Source: Synechococcus sp. PCC 7335
Lineage (GTDB): Bacteria; Cyanobacteriota; Cyanobacteriia; Phormidesmidales; Phormidesmidaceae
Reading direction: 5' to 3'
Length of the DNA stretch: 64,000 nt
Assembly (NCBI RefSeq): GCF_000155595.1
Contig: NZ_DS989904.1
Span: 2,667,290 to 2,731,289, forward strand
The notes beneath the pieces were generated by a model that saw only the letters and a list, made by a program, of their open reading frames with translations, was not told the origin of the DNA and ran no database searches. Shown here in pieces: positions 9,510 to 18,257 of this stretch; position 1 is the stretch's first letter; the number at the start of each line of letters is the position of its first letter. The position numbers and the translations under genes were made by a program.

Positions 9510-9693
9510 TCACTGCTAAGACAACTCCTACCAGATCCAGACCAACCTCATAATCAGGCTGATCTCATATTGGAGCCCATAACCGGCTTCAGCACAGGTG
9601 ATGCCACACTTGTTAGCATTAGGGTAGAGACTTGTCTGCATCTTTTCCGTCCGTTATTTGACGTTCACCTATATGTTTTAGAGTGCTAGTACT

Positions 9694-11508
9694 ATGCCTC
9701 GTCCTATTCCCTCCATACTGACACCTAGCCTAATCTCACGGCAGCGCGAGATTGCTGAGGTCTTTCTCAAGAATGGTTGGGACTACATGCGACGCTTGCT
9801 TACTGGTAACGCAGAAGACGAACCAGAACTTCCGCCACCGGCCGTACTGCGAAATATCTTGACTGAGCTAGGTCCGGTTTATGTCAAGCTCGGCCAGCTA
9901 CTGAGTACTCGCCCTGATCTACTCTCGCCTGCTTACATTCAAGCGCTAAGTGATTTGCAATCGACGGTACCGGCTGTGCCAGTCGATCAAATTCAAGTTT
10001 TCATTCGGCAAAATATGCTGCGATCGCCTGAAGAGGTATTCGCTGAGATTGATTACATTGCGATCGCGGCGGGCTCTATTGGTCAAACCCACCGTGCCGT
10101 CCTCCAGAGCGGCCAGCCTGTCGCTGTCAAAGTGCAGCGTCCTGGCATTATCAAACAGGTCGAGCGCGATATGAGCTTGATCAAAGACATCGCCAAGTTA
10201 GTCTCTACCACGCAGTTTGGCCAACGCTACAACATCATCGAGCTCGCTGACGAGTTCAAAGCCGCCCTTACCGCGGAACTAGACTTTACTACCGAAGCTC
10301 GTTATACCGATGAGCTGCGCCAAAACCTATTGGATAGCGCTTGGGTCGATTCCGAGCGGTTAACAGTGCCGAGAATTCTTTGGCCACTGACGAATTCAAA
10401 AATTCTAGTGATGGAATGGCTAGACGGAAAACCGCTGCTACAAGCAGATATTTTTGCTCGTAGGGCTGCCAAGAATCACCCTACCCACAACCACTCTGCT
10501 AGCAATCAGTTCGTCGATAGAACGGATAATCCGCTCGAATCGATTAGTCGCCTGCCTCAAAGTACTTTCCCTAGCTTCTTTGAGAGTCCATTTTCAAATG
10601 CAAGTACAGATAGCCTAAACGCAAAAGAGAAAGAAAGAAGCGAAATTACAACGCTGTTGTTTCGTGCTTTTCTCTCACAGTATTTTGTAACAGGCTTTTT
10701 TCACGCGGACCCTCACCCTGGCAACCTGTTCTATCTCGACGACGGGACAATCGCCATTCTAGACTGCGGGATGATGGGCCGCTTGGACCCCAAAACACGA
10801 GCTACGCTGACCGAATTAGTGTTGGCTATTGTTAGCTCAGATGCTCAGCGCTGCGCTCAGCTAACGCTCCAGGTCACAGAACCCCTCAAGCCAGTAGATC
10901 TTGTCCGACTAGAAAGTGACTACGCTCGCCTGCTAGGCCGTTACTATGGCCTTGATCTTAGCCGGTTCAATACGGCTGAAGCATTCGGTGCGATTATCGA
11001 GACGGGCATTCGCAATCACTTACGTTGGCCGGCTAATATTGGTCTATTTACCAAATCTCTAGCCAATCTAGAAGGGGTAGCTAGACAGTTTGACCCTTCT
11101 GTCAACCTTATGAGCGAGATTCAGCCACTGATGATAGATCTCTTTCAGCAGCAGCTGATTGGAACAGATCCGCTTCAGCTTTTCTTGCGTACAGGTTTAG
11201 AGCTGCGTAATCTATCGATGTCTGCACCTAGGCAAGTTGGTTTCTTACTCGATCGACTTAGTGACGAAACTTTACGATGGAATCTACAAATTCAAGGCTT
11301 ATCTTCTATGCAGCGCAGTCTAGAAAAGGCTGCCAATCGGCGAGCATTTAGTACAGTGGTTGCTGCTTTGATCATTGGCGCAGCCATTGTTTCAACTAAT
11401 CAACAGACTGAACAATTGCAGTGGCTGAGTGTTTCACTATTTGCTTCAGCATCTTTCTTAGGACTGTGGTTAATTGGCAGCATTTTGCGCTCTGGTCGTT
11501 GGCAATAG
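9694..11508 (+). CDS. ABC1/UbiB/ADCK-family atypical kinase
   Basis: This 604-residue protein has the UbiB-type motif LGPVYVKLGQLLSTRPDLL near the N-terminus (the KxGQ motif), then IAAGSIGQTHRAVL and VAVKVQRPG (nucleotide-binding lysine). Further motifs are TELDFTTEARY, FFHADPHPGNLF (catalytic loop) and ILDCGMMGRLD (metal-binding DFG-like). The last 60 residues hold two membrane helices. Between about 255 and 312 there is a hydrophilic His/Asn/Ser-rich insert that looks lineage-specific. UbiB relatives support prenylquinone synthesis and lipid homeostasis. In cyanobacteria and plastids several paralogues affect plastoquinone or tocopherol. Which paralogue this is cannot be decided here. Confidence 0.88.
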   Translation: MPRPIPSILTPSLISRQREIAEVFLKNGWDYMRRLLTGNAEDEPELPPPAVLRNILTELGPVYVKLGQLLSTRPDLLSPAYIQALSDLQSTVPAVPVDQIQVFIRQNMLRSPEEVFAEIDYIAIAAGSIGQTHRAVLQSGQPVAVKVQRPGIIKQVERDMSLIKDIAKLVSTTQFGQRYNIIELADEFKAALTAELDFTTEARYTDELRQNLLDSAWVDSERLTVPRILWPLTNSKILVMEWLDGKPLLQADIFARRAAKNHPTHNHSASNQFVDRTDNPLESISRLPQSTFPSFFESPFSNASTDSLNAKEKERSEITTLLFRAFLSQYFVTGFFHADPHPGNLFYLDDGTIAILDCGMMGRLDPKTRATLTELVLAIVSSDAQRCAQLTLQVTEPLKPVDLVRLESDYARLLGRYYGLDLSRFNTAEAFGAIIETGIRNHLRWPANIGLFTKSLANLEGVARQFDPSVNLMSEIQPLMIDLFQQQLIGTDPLQLFLRTGLELRNLSMSAPRQVGFLLDRLSDETLRWNLQIQGLSSMQRSLEKAANRRAFSTVVAALIIGAAIVSTNQQTEQLQWLSVSLFASASFLGLWLIGSILRSGRWQ

Positions 11509-11559
11509 CGAGGATAAAGGTATGCTGATGAAACGACCTTTCAGTTTCTTTCCGGCAGC

Positions 11560-12276
11560 GTGGCAGTTTTAATTTTTGACTTTGACGGCACCATTGCCGA
11601 CACGCTCGATACGATCGTGCGTATCACTAACCGCATCGCTCCAGAGTATGGCTATTCACCAACCACACCAGACAAGCTGCGATACTATCAGTCTTTGAGC
11701 ACTAAAGAGATGCTCAAACAGTCGGAGATACCGCTGTTTCGGCTGCCATTTCTACTGCGTCAGGTCCGTCGGGAAATGACCACAGAGCTCGATGCTGTAC
11801 CCGTTGCGGCTGAACTGGTGCCAACGATCAAAGCCCTTAGTGAAAACGGTCATCAGCTGATGATTATGAGCTCTAACTCTAAGCACAATATTCTACGGTT
11901 TTTAGAACGGCAGCAGATTGCTAATTTGTTTAGCCTGATTCAAGGAGGAGTTGGCCTATTGAGTAAAGCTCGAACACTTAAGCAAATCATTCGACGGGAA
12001 GGGCTTGATTTTTCCCAAGTAATCTATGTAGGCGATGAGACTAGAGATATCGATGCATCTAAACAAGTGGGTATCTCGATTGCGGCGGTGACCTGGGGAT
12101 TTAGCAGCCGCGAAGCCTTGGCTAAGCAGTCACCTGCTTGGCTAATCGATCACCCGCGTCAGCTATTGGGCGCAGCGCAAACGCTGGTGAATCCTAGCTG
12201 GGTGCGCGAAGACTATCGAGGGCGATTGCCTATCGGGTCCAGGCCGGATGTGAGAGAAGTGAATCCATCATCCTGA
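11560..12276 (+). CDS. HAD-family phosphatase (phosphoglycolate phosphatase-like)
   Basis: The 238-residue protein begins MAVLIFDFDGTIADT, the HAD motif I with nucleophile and acid/base Asp. Motif II is MIMSSNS, and motif III/IV includes VIYVGDETRDIDASKQVG. The helical cap lies between about 15 and 85, as in Gph/PGP-like enzymes. The start is a GTG 51 bases after the UbiB gene. The natural substrate is uncertain; phosphoglycolate phosphatase, needed for photorespiration, is one option. Its last 47 bases overlap the end of gun4 on the other strand. Confidence 0.8.
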   Translation: MAVLIFDFDGTIADTLDTIVRITNRIAPEYGYSPTTPDKLRYYQSLSTKEMLKQSEIPLFRLPFLLRQVRREMTTELDAVPVAAELVPTIKALSENGHQLMIMSSNSKHNILRFLERQQIANLFSLIQGGVGLLSKARTLKQIIRREGLDFSQVIYVGDETRDIDASKQVGISIAAVTWGFSSREALAKQSPAWLIDHPRQLLGAAQTLVNPSWVREDYRGRLPIGSRPDVREVNPSS

Positions 12277-12940
12277 CCCCTCGTAGTTGATTAGAAAGTG
12301 GCAAGTGGCCAACGGGTGCCGATAGATCCCAGATAAATTCGGTTGGATAGCGTGTCCAAGCACCCTCAGCCGACTTCCAAATCAGCTGTGTCCAAAGCCG
12401 TTCCCAGTCTTTACCTAGGCGCTCCCACAGCTCATGCTGCTTACTCCAGCCGAAGCGGTCCTCTGAATAAATGCGCCAGAGCGTATCAATTGTTCGCAAG
12501 TCAGTGATAGGGAACTGACTGACTTCGGTAAAGTAAACCCACTTTCGCTGCACAGCCTTTTCGCCTGCTAGCTCACAGAGCTTCTGCATGGTGAGTTTAT
12601 CAGCGCTCTGATAATCTTGCTTAACCAACAGCTTCTGAAGTTCGCTATAGTCTATGCCCTGTTCTGATTGGGGTGTGAGCAAACCGTTAGGAAAATGCTG
12701 ATTAATGAAGGCTTTGGTAGTCTCCGAACTACTCGTACCAAGTCGTTGATAGGCACTGCCATGAATAGCCGTAGGCGCCTCTTTTTGCTCGATTAACTCA
12801 GTTTTTAAGAAATCGATGAGAATGCGATTGCCGGTAGCGTTCAGTTTAGATAGCTCATACACAGCCTGTAGCTGCTTTTTTGTAGGGCCTGAGGTGAGTG
12901 TGGCTGTAAGCGTATCTATCCCGGTAGCGTTTGAAGACAT
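12230..12940 (-). CDS. gun4: Gun4, regulator of Mg-chelatase
   Basis: The 236-residue protein has an N-terminal helical domain (about 1-85), as in the crystal structure of the Synechocystis protein. The GUN4 core follows (about 90-220), with DYSELQKLLVKQDYQSAD, FGWSKQHELW, and the C-terminal TRYPTEFIWDLSAPVGHLP motif. Gun4 binds protoporphyrin IX and Mg-protoporphyrin and stimulates ChlH, the porphyrin-binding Mg-chelatase subunit, at the entry to chlorophyll synthesis. Other cyanobacterial proteins carry the GUN4 core fused to kinases, but this one has the simple Gun4 layout. The 3' end overlaps the convergent HAD gene by 47 bases. Confidence 0.88.
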   Translation of the reverse strand: MSSNATGIDTLTATLTSGPTKKQLQAVYELSKLNATGNRILIDFLKTELIEQKEAPTAIHGSAYQRLGTSSSETTKAFINQHFPNGLLTPQSEQGIDYSELQKLLVKQDYQSADKLTMQKLCELAGEKAVQRKWVYFTEVSQFPITDLRTIDTLWRIYSEDRFGWSKQHELWERLGKDWERLWTQLIWKSAEGAWTRYPTEFIWDLSAPVGHLPLSNQLRGVRMMDSLLSHPAWTR

Positions 12941-13048
12941 GCGTTAGACAAAGGGCAAGAGCAGTAAAGATAAAGGAACTGCCTGAGGGGTCGTGACTTG
13001 TCCAATGATAGTGGTAATGGTGGAATAGTGGAATGCCTGCTTAGTTTA

Positions 13049-13693
13049 CTAGGTGTTTTGTAGCGGCGTATAGCCATTTTCGAAGGCGTAGCGAATTAGC
13101 TGAGAGCGATTTTCCAACTCAAGCTTGCTAAGAATGCTGCTGAGATGGGTTTGGACGGTTCGAGGACTAATGAACAAGTGCGTGCCTATCTTCTTATTGG
13201 TATAGCCTTGAATAACTTCCCAAAATACTTTTTCTTCAGCAGGTGTCAGCGGCAGCGGTGACTTTTCACGCCCCAGTCGGGGATGAGCGTTTTGCAAGGC
13301 AAGTTCAATTTGAAAGCGAATACGATCGGCTCTTGCTAGCTGAGCTTCGATCTTGGCAATAAGTTCTCTGGGATGGAAAGGCTTAACTAGATAGTCGTCG
13401 GCCCCGAGCGTATGACCTTGGATTCGATCTTCTAGCTCACTACGTGCGGATAAGAAAATGAAAGGCAAGAGCTGGCCAGCGTCAGTATTTCTAATCTTTG
13501 TACAAAGTTCAAAGCCATCCATATCAGGCATGACTATATCAGAGACGATTAAATCTGGCACCTCTTGACTGAAGCTGTTGAACCCAGCTAGTCCAGATGC
13601 TGCGCTATTCACAACAAACCCTCTATCTTCTAGATAGCGAGTGATGGCAGCTCGTAGAGTGCGATCATCATCAACGATCAGTATTTTTTGCAT
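13049..13693 (-). CDS. NarL/LuxR-family response regulator (Rre1/Ycf29-like)
   Basis: The 214-residue regulator has a receiver domain (about 1-120) with the acidic pocket DDD at 8-10, phosphoacceptor D52 in VSDIVMPDMDG and the lysine in LVKPF. A C-terminal LuxR-type helix-turn-helix follows (about 148-205, PLTPAEEKVFWEVIQGYTNKKIG and SPRTVQTHLSSIL). The domain order and C-terminal wording recall Rre1/Ycf29, which in cyanobacteria responds to Hik34/Hik2 stress signalling. The assignment to Rre1 is from memory, not from alignment. No histidine kinase gene is adjacent. Confidence 0.82.
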   Translation of the reverse strand: MQKILIVDDDRTLRAAITRYLEDRGFVVNSAASGLAGFNSFSQEVPDLIVSDIVMPDMDGFELCTKIRNTDAGQLLPFIFLSARSELEDRIQGHTLGADDYLVKPFHPRELIAKIEAQLARADRIRFQIELALQNAHPRLGREKSPLPLTPAEEKVFWEVIQGYTNKKIGTHLFISPRTVQTHLSSILSKLELENRSQLIRYAFENGYTPLQNT

Positions 13694-14149
13694 GCTGCTA
13701 GATCACTAGACAACGTTAAGAACAACGAGCGTATAGAAAACCATATATCGCGGCCGGTACGCAAATCTATGTAATCTAATGAGAAATAGACGATTAATCT
13801 CAGACCAAAGTTAGCACTTATTGTCTGAGATTGATTATCTGAAAGCGAGACGAGCCTAGGGTAGCTGCGTGTTCGCGATCGCGGCATTCGATGGAGGTAC
13901 TAATCAGTGAGCGCTGTTGGTAAGATGCCCATTTGTCGAATTAGGCTATTCGATCGAACCTAAGTCAAGCCTTTGCATCCGGTATAAAGCTAAGAACTTT
14001 TGTAGGTATAAGGCCAGGAACGTTTATCAAGCTAGAATCTGTAGAGCTACATACTTTTGTTAACTTTTTATCTAACTTTGGTTGTGTTTTCTAAAAGCTA
14101 GATTATCAATGTTTGCTATAGCTCTCCTTCTCATCCTTTATTCAGATTC
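13694..14149. other. Intergenic region between divergent genes
   Basis: These 456 bases separate the response regulator and the 225-residue protein, which point away from each other, so both promoters are expected here. I see no credible gene. A 69-residue opposite-strand frame over 13678-13887 has no ribosome-binding site and no family look. No strong inverted repeat stands out. Confidence 0.5.
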
Positions 14150-14827
14150 ATGGGCTATAGGCGTTTTTCTTCCAATGGTTCAGCCGCTATGATTTATTCT
14201 CAAGTGAGTGTAAATACTGGCACGAGTACGTTTAAGAATTTATCTGAGACAGTCGTGCTGCCACCCGTTCGCTCAAAGCATTTTGTTAGTCAAAGGCATG
14301 AGGTCAATCCGGCACTTGCTTTCAACTTACTCAGAGATATTCAATCAGAAGTCTCTATTTGGCACGAGCAACTACGACAGATTGTTGATGCCATACATGC
14401 ACTACACGATCAAGGGCCTATGGTTGACGGCTGGCTAGAGTCCTCGGTAGCGCGATCGCAGTCGGCTACAAAGGACGCCGGAGTCGATGCTGCTATCTTG
14501 CGCCATGGTGATTTAGACGTACTCCTTCAGTATGTAGAAGTGATTAGCTCTAAAGAAAGTAGTCAAGTCGAAAGTGGTAAAGCCGAAAGTAGTCAAGCTG
14601 ATGGGGAGAAGGCTACGACAACGTATCGCCTATGTCACATGGATCAAAGTGGACGAGTTATCTCACAACACTGTCCGCCTGAGCAAATGGGAATGGTCAG
14701 CATGGCGATCGCTCGGTACCAGAAATTCCGCCAGCTGATGAGCCAAAAACAGGCGATCGAAGCCAAGCTACAGCGTACCGTAGACGCCCTCACTGGTACC
14801 CGCTCTGCTATAAGAGATGGCCAGTGA
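14150..14827 (+). CDS. Hypothetical protein, mostly helical
   Basis: I do not recognise this 225-residue protein. It is hydrophilic, with helical stretches around 60-95 and 180-215 and a middle region with two KAESSQ/KESSQ-like repeats. The region 155-175 (TYRLCHMDQSGRVISQHCPPEQMG) looks like a small folded core. The ATG at 14150 has no clear ribosome-binding site. An internal ATG at 14189 (MIYSQVSV) is an equally possible start. It is convergent with the caspase-like gene, 83 bases away. Confidence 0.55.
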   Translation: MGYRRFSSNGSAAMIYSQVSVNTGTSTFKNLSETVVLPPVRSKHFVSQRHEVNPALAFNLLRDIQSEVSIWHEQLRQIVDAIHALHDQGPMVDGWLESSVARSQSATKDAGVDAAILRHGDLDVLLQYVEVISSKESSQVESGKAESSQADGEKATTTYRLCHMDQSGRVISQHCPPEQMGMVSMAIARYQKFRQLMSQKQAIEAKLQRTVDALTGTRSAIRDGQ

Positions 14828-14910
14828 GATAGTAAGCGAGTGACTGACTTAACTGACTCAAAGGACACCCCTGCAGAATCTCTAGCGATTTGTGGTCGTT
14901 AGCGTCTTGC

Positions 14911-17157
14911 CTATTGGGCTTGCCACCGTTTAATGGTCTGTTGAGCCGGCTCATAAGCTACTGTTCCAGCCGGTACTAGCACGGCTGCCTGTACGGCTTC
15001 GCGAAATCTTCCTTGGGCAGCTCGGGCTTGAGCAATACTGAAAATCCGTTGACTCCATTCGTCTGCCAACTGCTGGGCGCTCTCGTATTCCGGGTGTTCG
15101 ATAGATACTTCGCGCAGCTTGACAATACCCTTTTGATAAGAGCTAGCTTGCCCAGAGCGGGGGATTGCTTGGGCAGCAGCAATGATAGTACGGCTATTCT
15201 GACGCTGTCGCCAAAAAGCAATGCGGTCTTTAGAGTTTTGGTAGGACTCAGCGTTGTCATCGGGCATAACGCTAGCTGCTGCGATCGCACCTTCCAAATT
15301 TCCACTCGTAGCGCGACCATCTGCAATATCCAAAATTACCTGGCTCCAGCTACGAATGTCTTGCTGGGCCTCTTCATAGAAAGGGTCACCTGGCTGAATC
15401 AGCTTCGCTTTATTGATTGCCTCTGCAAACTTAGAAGCTTGGATAGGCTGAATAGAAGTTTTCGCATCGGTCAGCATCGAAGCCTCTATCTGCTGTACTG
15501 CTGCTGCGCCTACTCTAGCTTTTGCTAATGCATCAGCGAAAGCGCTATCTCGCTGTGCCTTGGGTACCTGCTGCAAAGTGCTTAGGGCTTCAGTATATTG
15601 TGCCTGCTGAAGAGAAGCATTCGCTTGGGCAATTAGTGCCGCAGCGGTGGCCGACTCCGTGTTGTTACCATCGGAATCTTCGCTATCAGATGGGGGTACG
15701 GTATCTGAAGATATTGCTACGGGGCTAGTAGGCACCGGCTCTGACGCTTGCGTGCTAGATGGCTCTAGCTCTGCGCTAGCCGATTCATTGGCGCCAGTTT
15801 CTTCTAAGGGGGTAGCTGTACTCAGGTTCTCTGTAGCCTCTGATCCGTCTATTTGATTCGAGTCTTGATTCAAGCCGCTATCTGGCTCTCTTCCGACTAG
15901 AGCTATCGTCCCATTAACCAGCGCTTGCACTGCTCTTTGAGCAGCCCGTTGTCCAAAGAGAGTGCCGCCTATCAGTAAAATCACTAGCGCTAGCAAGCCC
16001 CAGTTGCGTAGCTTAGTGCCGTTAAGAGTTTTAGCAAAACTCCGACTCCGGCTGTCATGCACAGTGGCAGTAGTGCCGCCGTCTGAATCTACAGTCCCTT
16101 TAGCACCCTTCTCAATCTCTCTGCTATGAATCTTCTCCTCGAAGTCCCTTGCGAGATCGCTTGGACTGACTGACATGATCTCGCTGCTTTCGTCGCAGTC
16201 ATGACCTTTAGATCCGAAGTGGCTATGCTCTAGTGCAATCTCAGCAGCTATCGACTTTGTTGCTATCTTTGAAGCTCTAGGTTCATCGGCCTGGACAGAC
16301 GGGCCAGCACCTGAGGCAGCAATTGGTTCAAAAGCTAGGCTGCCTGGAGACGAACGATTGAGTGACAATCGATCAACCGACAAAGCGTTGAGATCAGTAA
16401 ACGGTTTTTGAAAAGCGGGAACGACGACAGCCTTTCGCTGAGTGTCAGATATCAAGCTCGCAGGGTTTTGAACAGGTCGCCAGTAATGTTCACATAGCTC
16501 AGGCAAGCGCTTTTCAACAAAAGCGCTAAGTGCTGCTGCGGTATTGCATTTTTGCTCTAGGGCTTCTAAAAGCGCTGCTGTGAATAAGCCATGGCGCAAA
16601 TCTATTGTTTCGTGAGAGAACTGCCCAGGCTGGCAAGAGAGCAGTAGTGAAATCTGGTACTTTTGAGCAAGTGCTATAGACTCGGCGCCAATGGTCTGAT
16701 CGGCTGTGGCCCCTTGCGACCGACTCATGTCTAGAATTAGAAGGACCTTCTTGGTAGGAATCTGAGCAAGCGAATCAATCAAATCGGCGATCGCCACTCC
16801 AGTCTCCTCAATATTGTCGTGATCGCCATCGATAGGCAATAGATAATCAGTACAGCCTACTTGAACGCCATAACCGCTGAAGAAAATCCAAAGAACGTCA
16901 TCGGTACCCACTTGCTGCAAGACGGTCTGCATTCGTTCAGTGATCGAGGACTTGTCTGGATAGACTGCTTGGTCACTGGCAGATGTTGCTAGATCACCTG
17001 TTACTAGATCGCTGAGCAGGACACAGCGACTAGACGCAACGTCTGCTAAACGTGTGAAGAACCGATACACAGAGAGAGCATCGTCCCCAGCGTGCATCAG
17101 CGGCCGCGAATATTGATAGTGGTTGATTCCAATTATGATGGCCCAGTAGTTAGGCAT
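14911..17157 (-). CDS. Caspase-family (C14) orthocaspase-like protein with Tyr/Ser in place of the His/Cys dyad
   Basis: The 748-residue protein starts with a C14-type p20 domain (about 1-225: WAIIIGINHY, then DDVLWIFFSGYGVQ and KVLLILDMSRSQG). The catalytic His is replaced by Tyr at 96 and the catalytic Cys by Ser at 145, so cysteine-protease activity is not expected. Cyanobacterial orthocaspases with this Y/S substitution are known. An acidic linker and one membrane helix (about 378-395, WGLLALVILLIGGTLFG) follow. The rest, likely on the other side of the membrane, is rich in Ser, Glu and Ala and ends in repeated helical units resembling degenerate TPRs (for example RAAQGRFREAVQAAVLVP). A role as a scaffold or sensor is inference. 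Confidence 0.83.
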   Translation of the reverse strand: MPNYWAIIIGINHYQYSRPLMHAGDDALSVYRFFTRLADVASSRCVLLSDLVTGDLATSASDQAVYPDKSSITERMQTVLQQVGTDDVLWIFFSGYGVQVGCTDYLLPIDGDHDNIEETGVAIADLIDSLAQIPTKKVLLILDMSRSQGATADQTIGAESIALAQKYQISLLLSCQPGQFSHETIDLRHGLFTAALLEALEQKCNTAAALSAFVEKRLPELCEHYWRPVQNPASLISDTQRKAVVVPAFQKPFTDLNALSVDRLSLNRSSPGSLAFEPIAASGAGPSVQADEPRASKIATKSIAAEIALEHSHFGSKGHDCDESSEIMSVSPSDLARDFEEKIHSREIEKGAKGTVDSDGGTTATVHDSRSRSFAKTLNGTKLRNWGLLALVILLIGGTLFGQRAAQRAVQALVNGTIALVGREPDSGLNQDSNQIDGSEATENLSTATPLEETGANESASAELEPSSTQASEPVPTSPVAISSDTVPPSDSEDSDGNNTESATAAALIAQANASLQQAQYTEALSTLQQVPKAQRDSAFADALAKARVGAAAVQQIEASMLTDAKTSIQPIQASKFAEAINKAKLIQPGDPFYEEAQQDIRSWSQVILDIADGRATSGNLEGAIAAASVMPDDNAESYQNSKDRIAFWRQRQNSRTIIAAAQAIPRSGQASSYQKGIVKLREVSIEHPEYESAQQLADEWSQRIFSIAQARAAQGRFREAVQAAVLVPAGTVAYEPAQQTIKRWQAQ

Positions 17158-17331
17158 TGAAAGCCTCCAGACTATAGCGTTGAAAAATTGCTAGGCGCGG
17201 TTAGCTTAGCTAGACCTTGACAGATAGAAATGTGTCCAAGAGAGGTCTTTTAAACTTCCCCATACATACAAAAATGATAGATGAGACAGCTGAGCTAAAT
17301 AGATGAGATGGCTCAACTACACTATGAACAA

Positions 17332-17359
17332 CATAGTTGGCAAATCATAGTTGGCAAAT
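17332..17359. repeat. 14-bp tandem duplication
   Basis: CATAGTTGGCAAAT occurs twice in direct tandem without mismatch (17332-17345, 17346-17359). It is not inside any gene. Confidence 0.85.
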
Positions 17360-17428
17360 AGCGACCCGGCATACACCGGAAGCTATTACACCTCCTAGGC
17401 CTGATACTGTCTGCGTTTTATATCGTTT

Positions 17429-17451
17429 GCGCTTTACACAGCGCCTTTTTT
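17429..17451 (+). terminator. Short hairpin plus T-run with no gene upstream
   Basis: GCGCT (17429-17433) and AGCGC (17440-17444) form a 5-bp GC-rich stem with a 6-base loop, followed by CTTTTTTA. This has the form of an intrinsic terminator for a plus-strand transcript, yet no plus-strand gene precedes it within 2.5 kb. It could end a small RNA. The stem is short, so confidence is low. Confidence 0.35.
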
Positions 17452-17600
17452 ATGCAGATAGCTCGGAAAGATAACACCTTAAGGTAGAAAAAGTAGAGAG
17501 CCTTCTATACTGGGAAACTTGATAGGTATAACTCAGCAGGCATGCAGTGCTATGCATGTAGTACGCTGTGAAATTTGGCTGCTGAACACTCAATTTTGAT

Positions 17601-17618
17601 TTAACCACATGTGGTCAA
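17601..17618. promoter_or_regulatory. 18-bp near-perfect palindrome at a start codon
   Basis: TTAACCACATGTGGTCAA reads the same on both strands except for one symmetric base pair. It covers the ATG at 17609. It could be an operator for the gene starting at 17609 or 17660, but this is inference. Confidence 0.35.
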
Positions 17619-18124
17619 CTCGCTACTTAACCCACAACCCTTCGTCTGACTCCTACTCTATGCAGCGTCCTCGTCCTACTAAGCGGTCCATTTATCGACG
17701 CCGTAGGCGCTCTTTAAAGCGTTCTCTAGGACATTCAATTCTATCGGCAGGGCTAGCTGCGGTGCTTGGTGGCACAGGTGTTTGGATTACCGAGGCACTC
17801 ATCGCCCCTCAGGCTTCTCAAGCGTACACTTCGCGCCTAGATTTATTTTTGGCTCGAGAAGCTGAAGAGAACTACGAAGCTCTAGTTCATCGAGCCGAAA
17901 TAGCTGCCAAATCAGGTGCACAGCGTAGCTTTAACGATGATTTGCTAACCACAATTGTATCTATCAATGTGGTGGTAGAAAGCGAAGGGATCACAATACC
18001 GATTCTGGCGCTACAGGTTAACAGAGAACAGTGGCGATCGCATCCTGAAACCTACTTTTGGGCGGCCTACTACCCTACTGCCAAAACGCTATTGAATGCC
18101 TCACTTACCATATCAAGGCGTTAA
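17609..18124 (+). CDS. Hypothetical protein with one membrane segment or signal anchor
   Basis: The product has 171 residues if it starts at 17609, or 154 if it starts at the ATG at 17660 (MQRPRPTKRS). A very basic stretch (RSIYRRRRRSLKRS) precedes a hydrophobic helix (about 45-70, SILSAGLAAVLGGTGVWITEALI). A soluble domain of about 100 residues follows and is presumably periplasmic under the positive-inside rule. I do not recognise the domain (for example WRSHPETYFWAAYYPTAKTL). Proteins of this form are common in cyanobacteria and have no assigned role. Confidence 0.6.
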   Translation: MWSTRYLTHNPSSDSYSMQRPRPTKRSIYRRRRRSLKRSLGHSILSAGLAAVLGGTGVWITEALIAPQASQAYTSRLDLFLAREAEENYEALVHRAEIAAKSGAQRSFNDDLLTTIVSINVVVESEGITIPILALQVNREQWRSHPETYFWAAYYPTAKTLLNASLTISRR

Positions 18125-18257
18125 GGTCTCCAAGAAGCATAAAAAGCGCAAAAAGGGGGCTCAAGTCCCCAAAACTCTGTCTGTATGAAGATGCTTCGCT
18201 TGCTACTAATAAGCCACTGTGGGCGATAGTTTAATTTGCAATGGAAAGATTTCTAGG

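Larger units (their letters stand above)
17158..17608. other. Long intergenic region with repeat and hairpin signals
   Basis: These 451 bases lie between the divergent caspase-like gene and a small secreted or membrane protein gene. No gene is seen. The region holds a perfect 14-bp tandem duplication, a small hairpin followed by six T, and a near-perfect 18-bp palindrome at its right end, each listed separately. Confidence 0.55.

Noticed and set aside
13678-13887. A 69-codon frame upstream of the NarL-type regulator
   Set aside because: It overlaps the regulator start, lacks a ribosome-binding site and resembles nothing. The region is more simply the promoter.
18155-18170. GGGGGC/GTCCCC hairpin between the 171-residue gene and the holin-like gene
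   Set aside because: It forms a 6-bp stem, but the following bases are A-rich on the plus strand and no minus-strand gene ends here, so it is not a convincing terminator.
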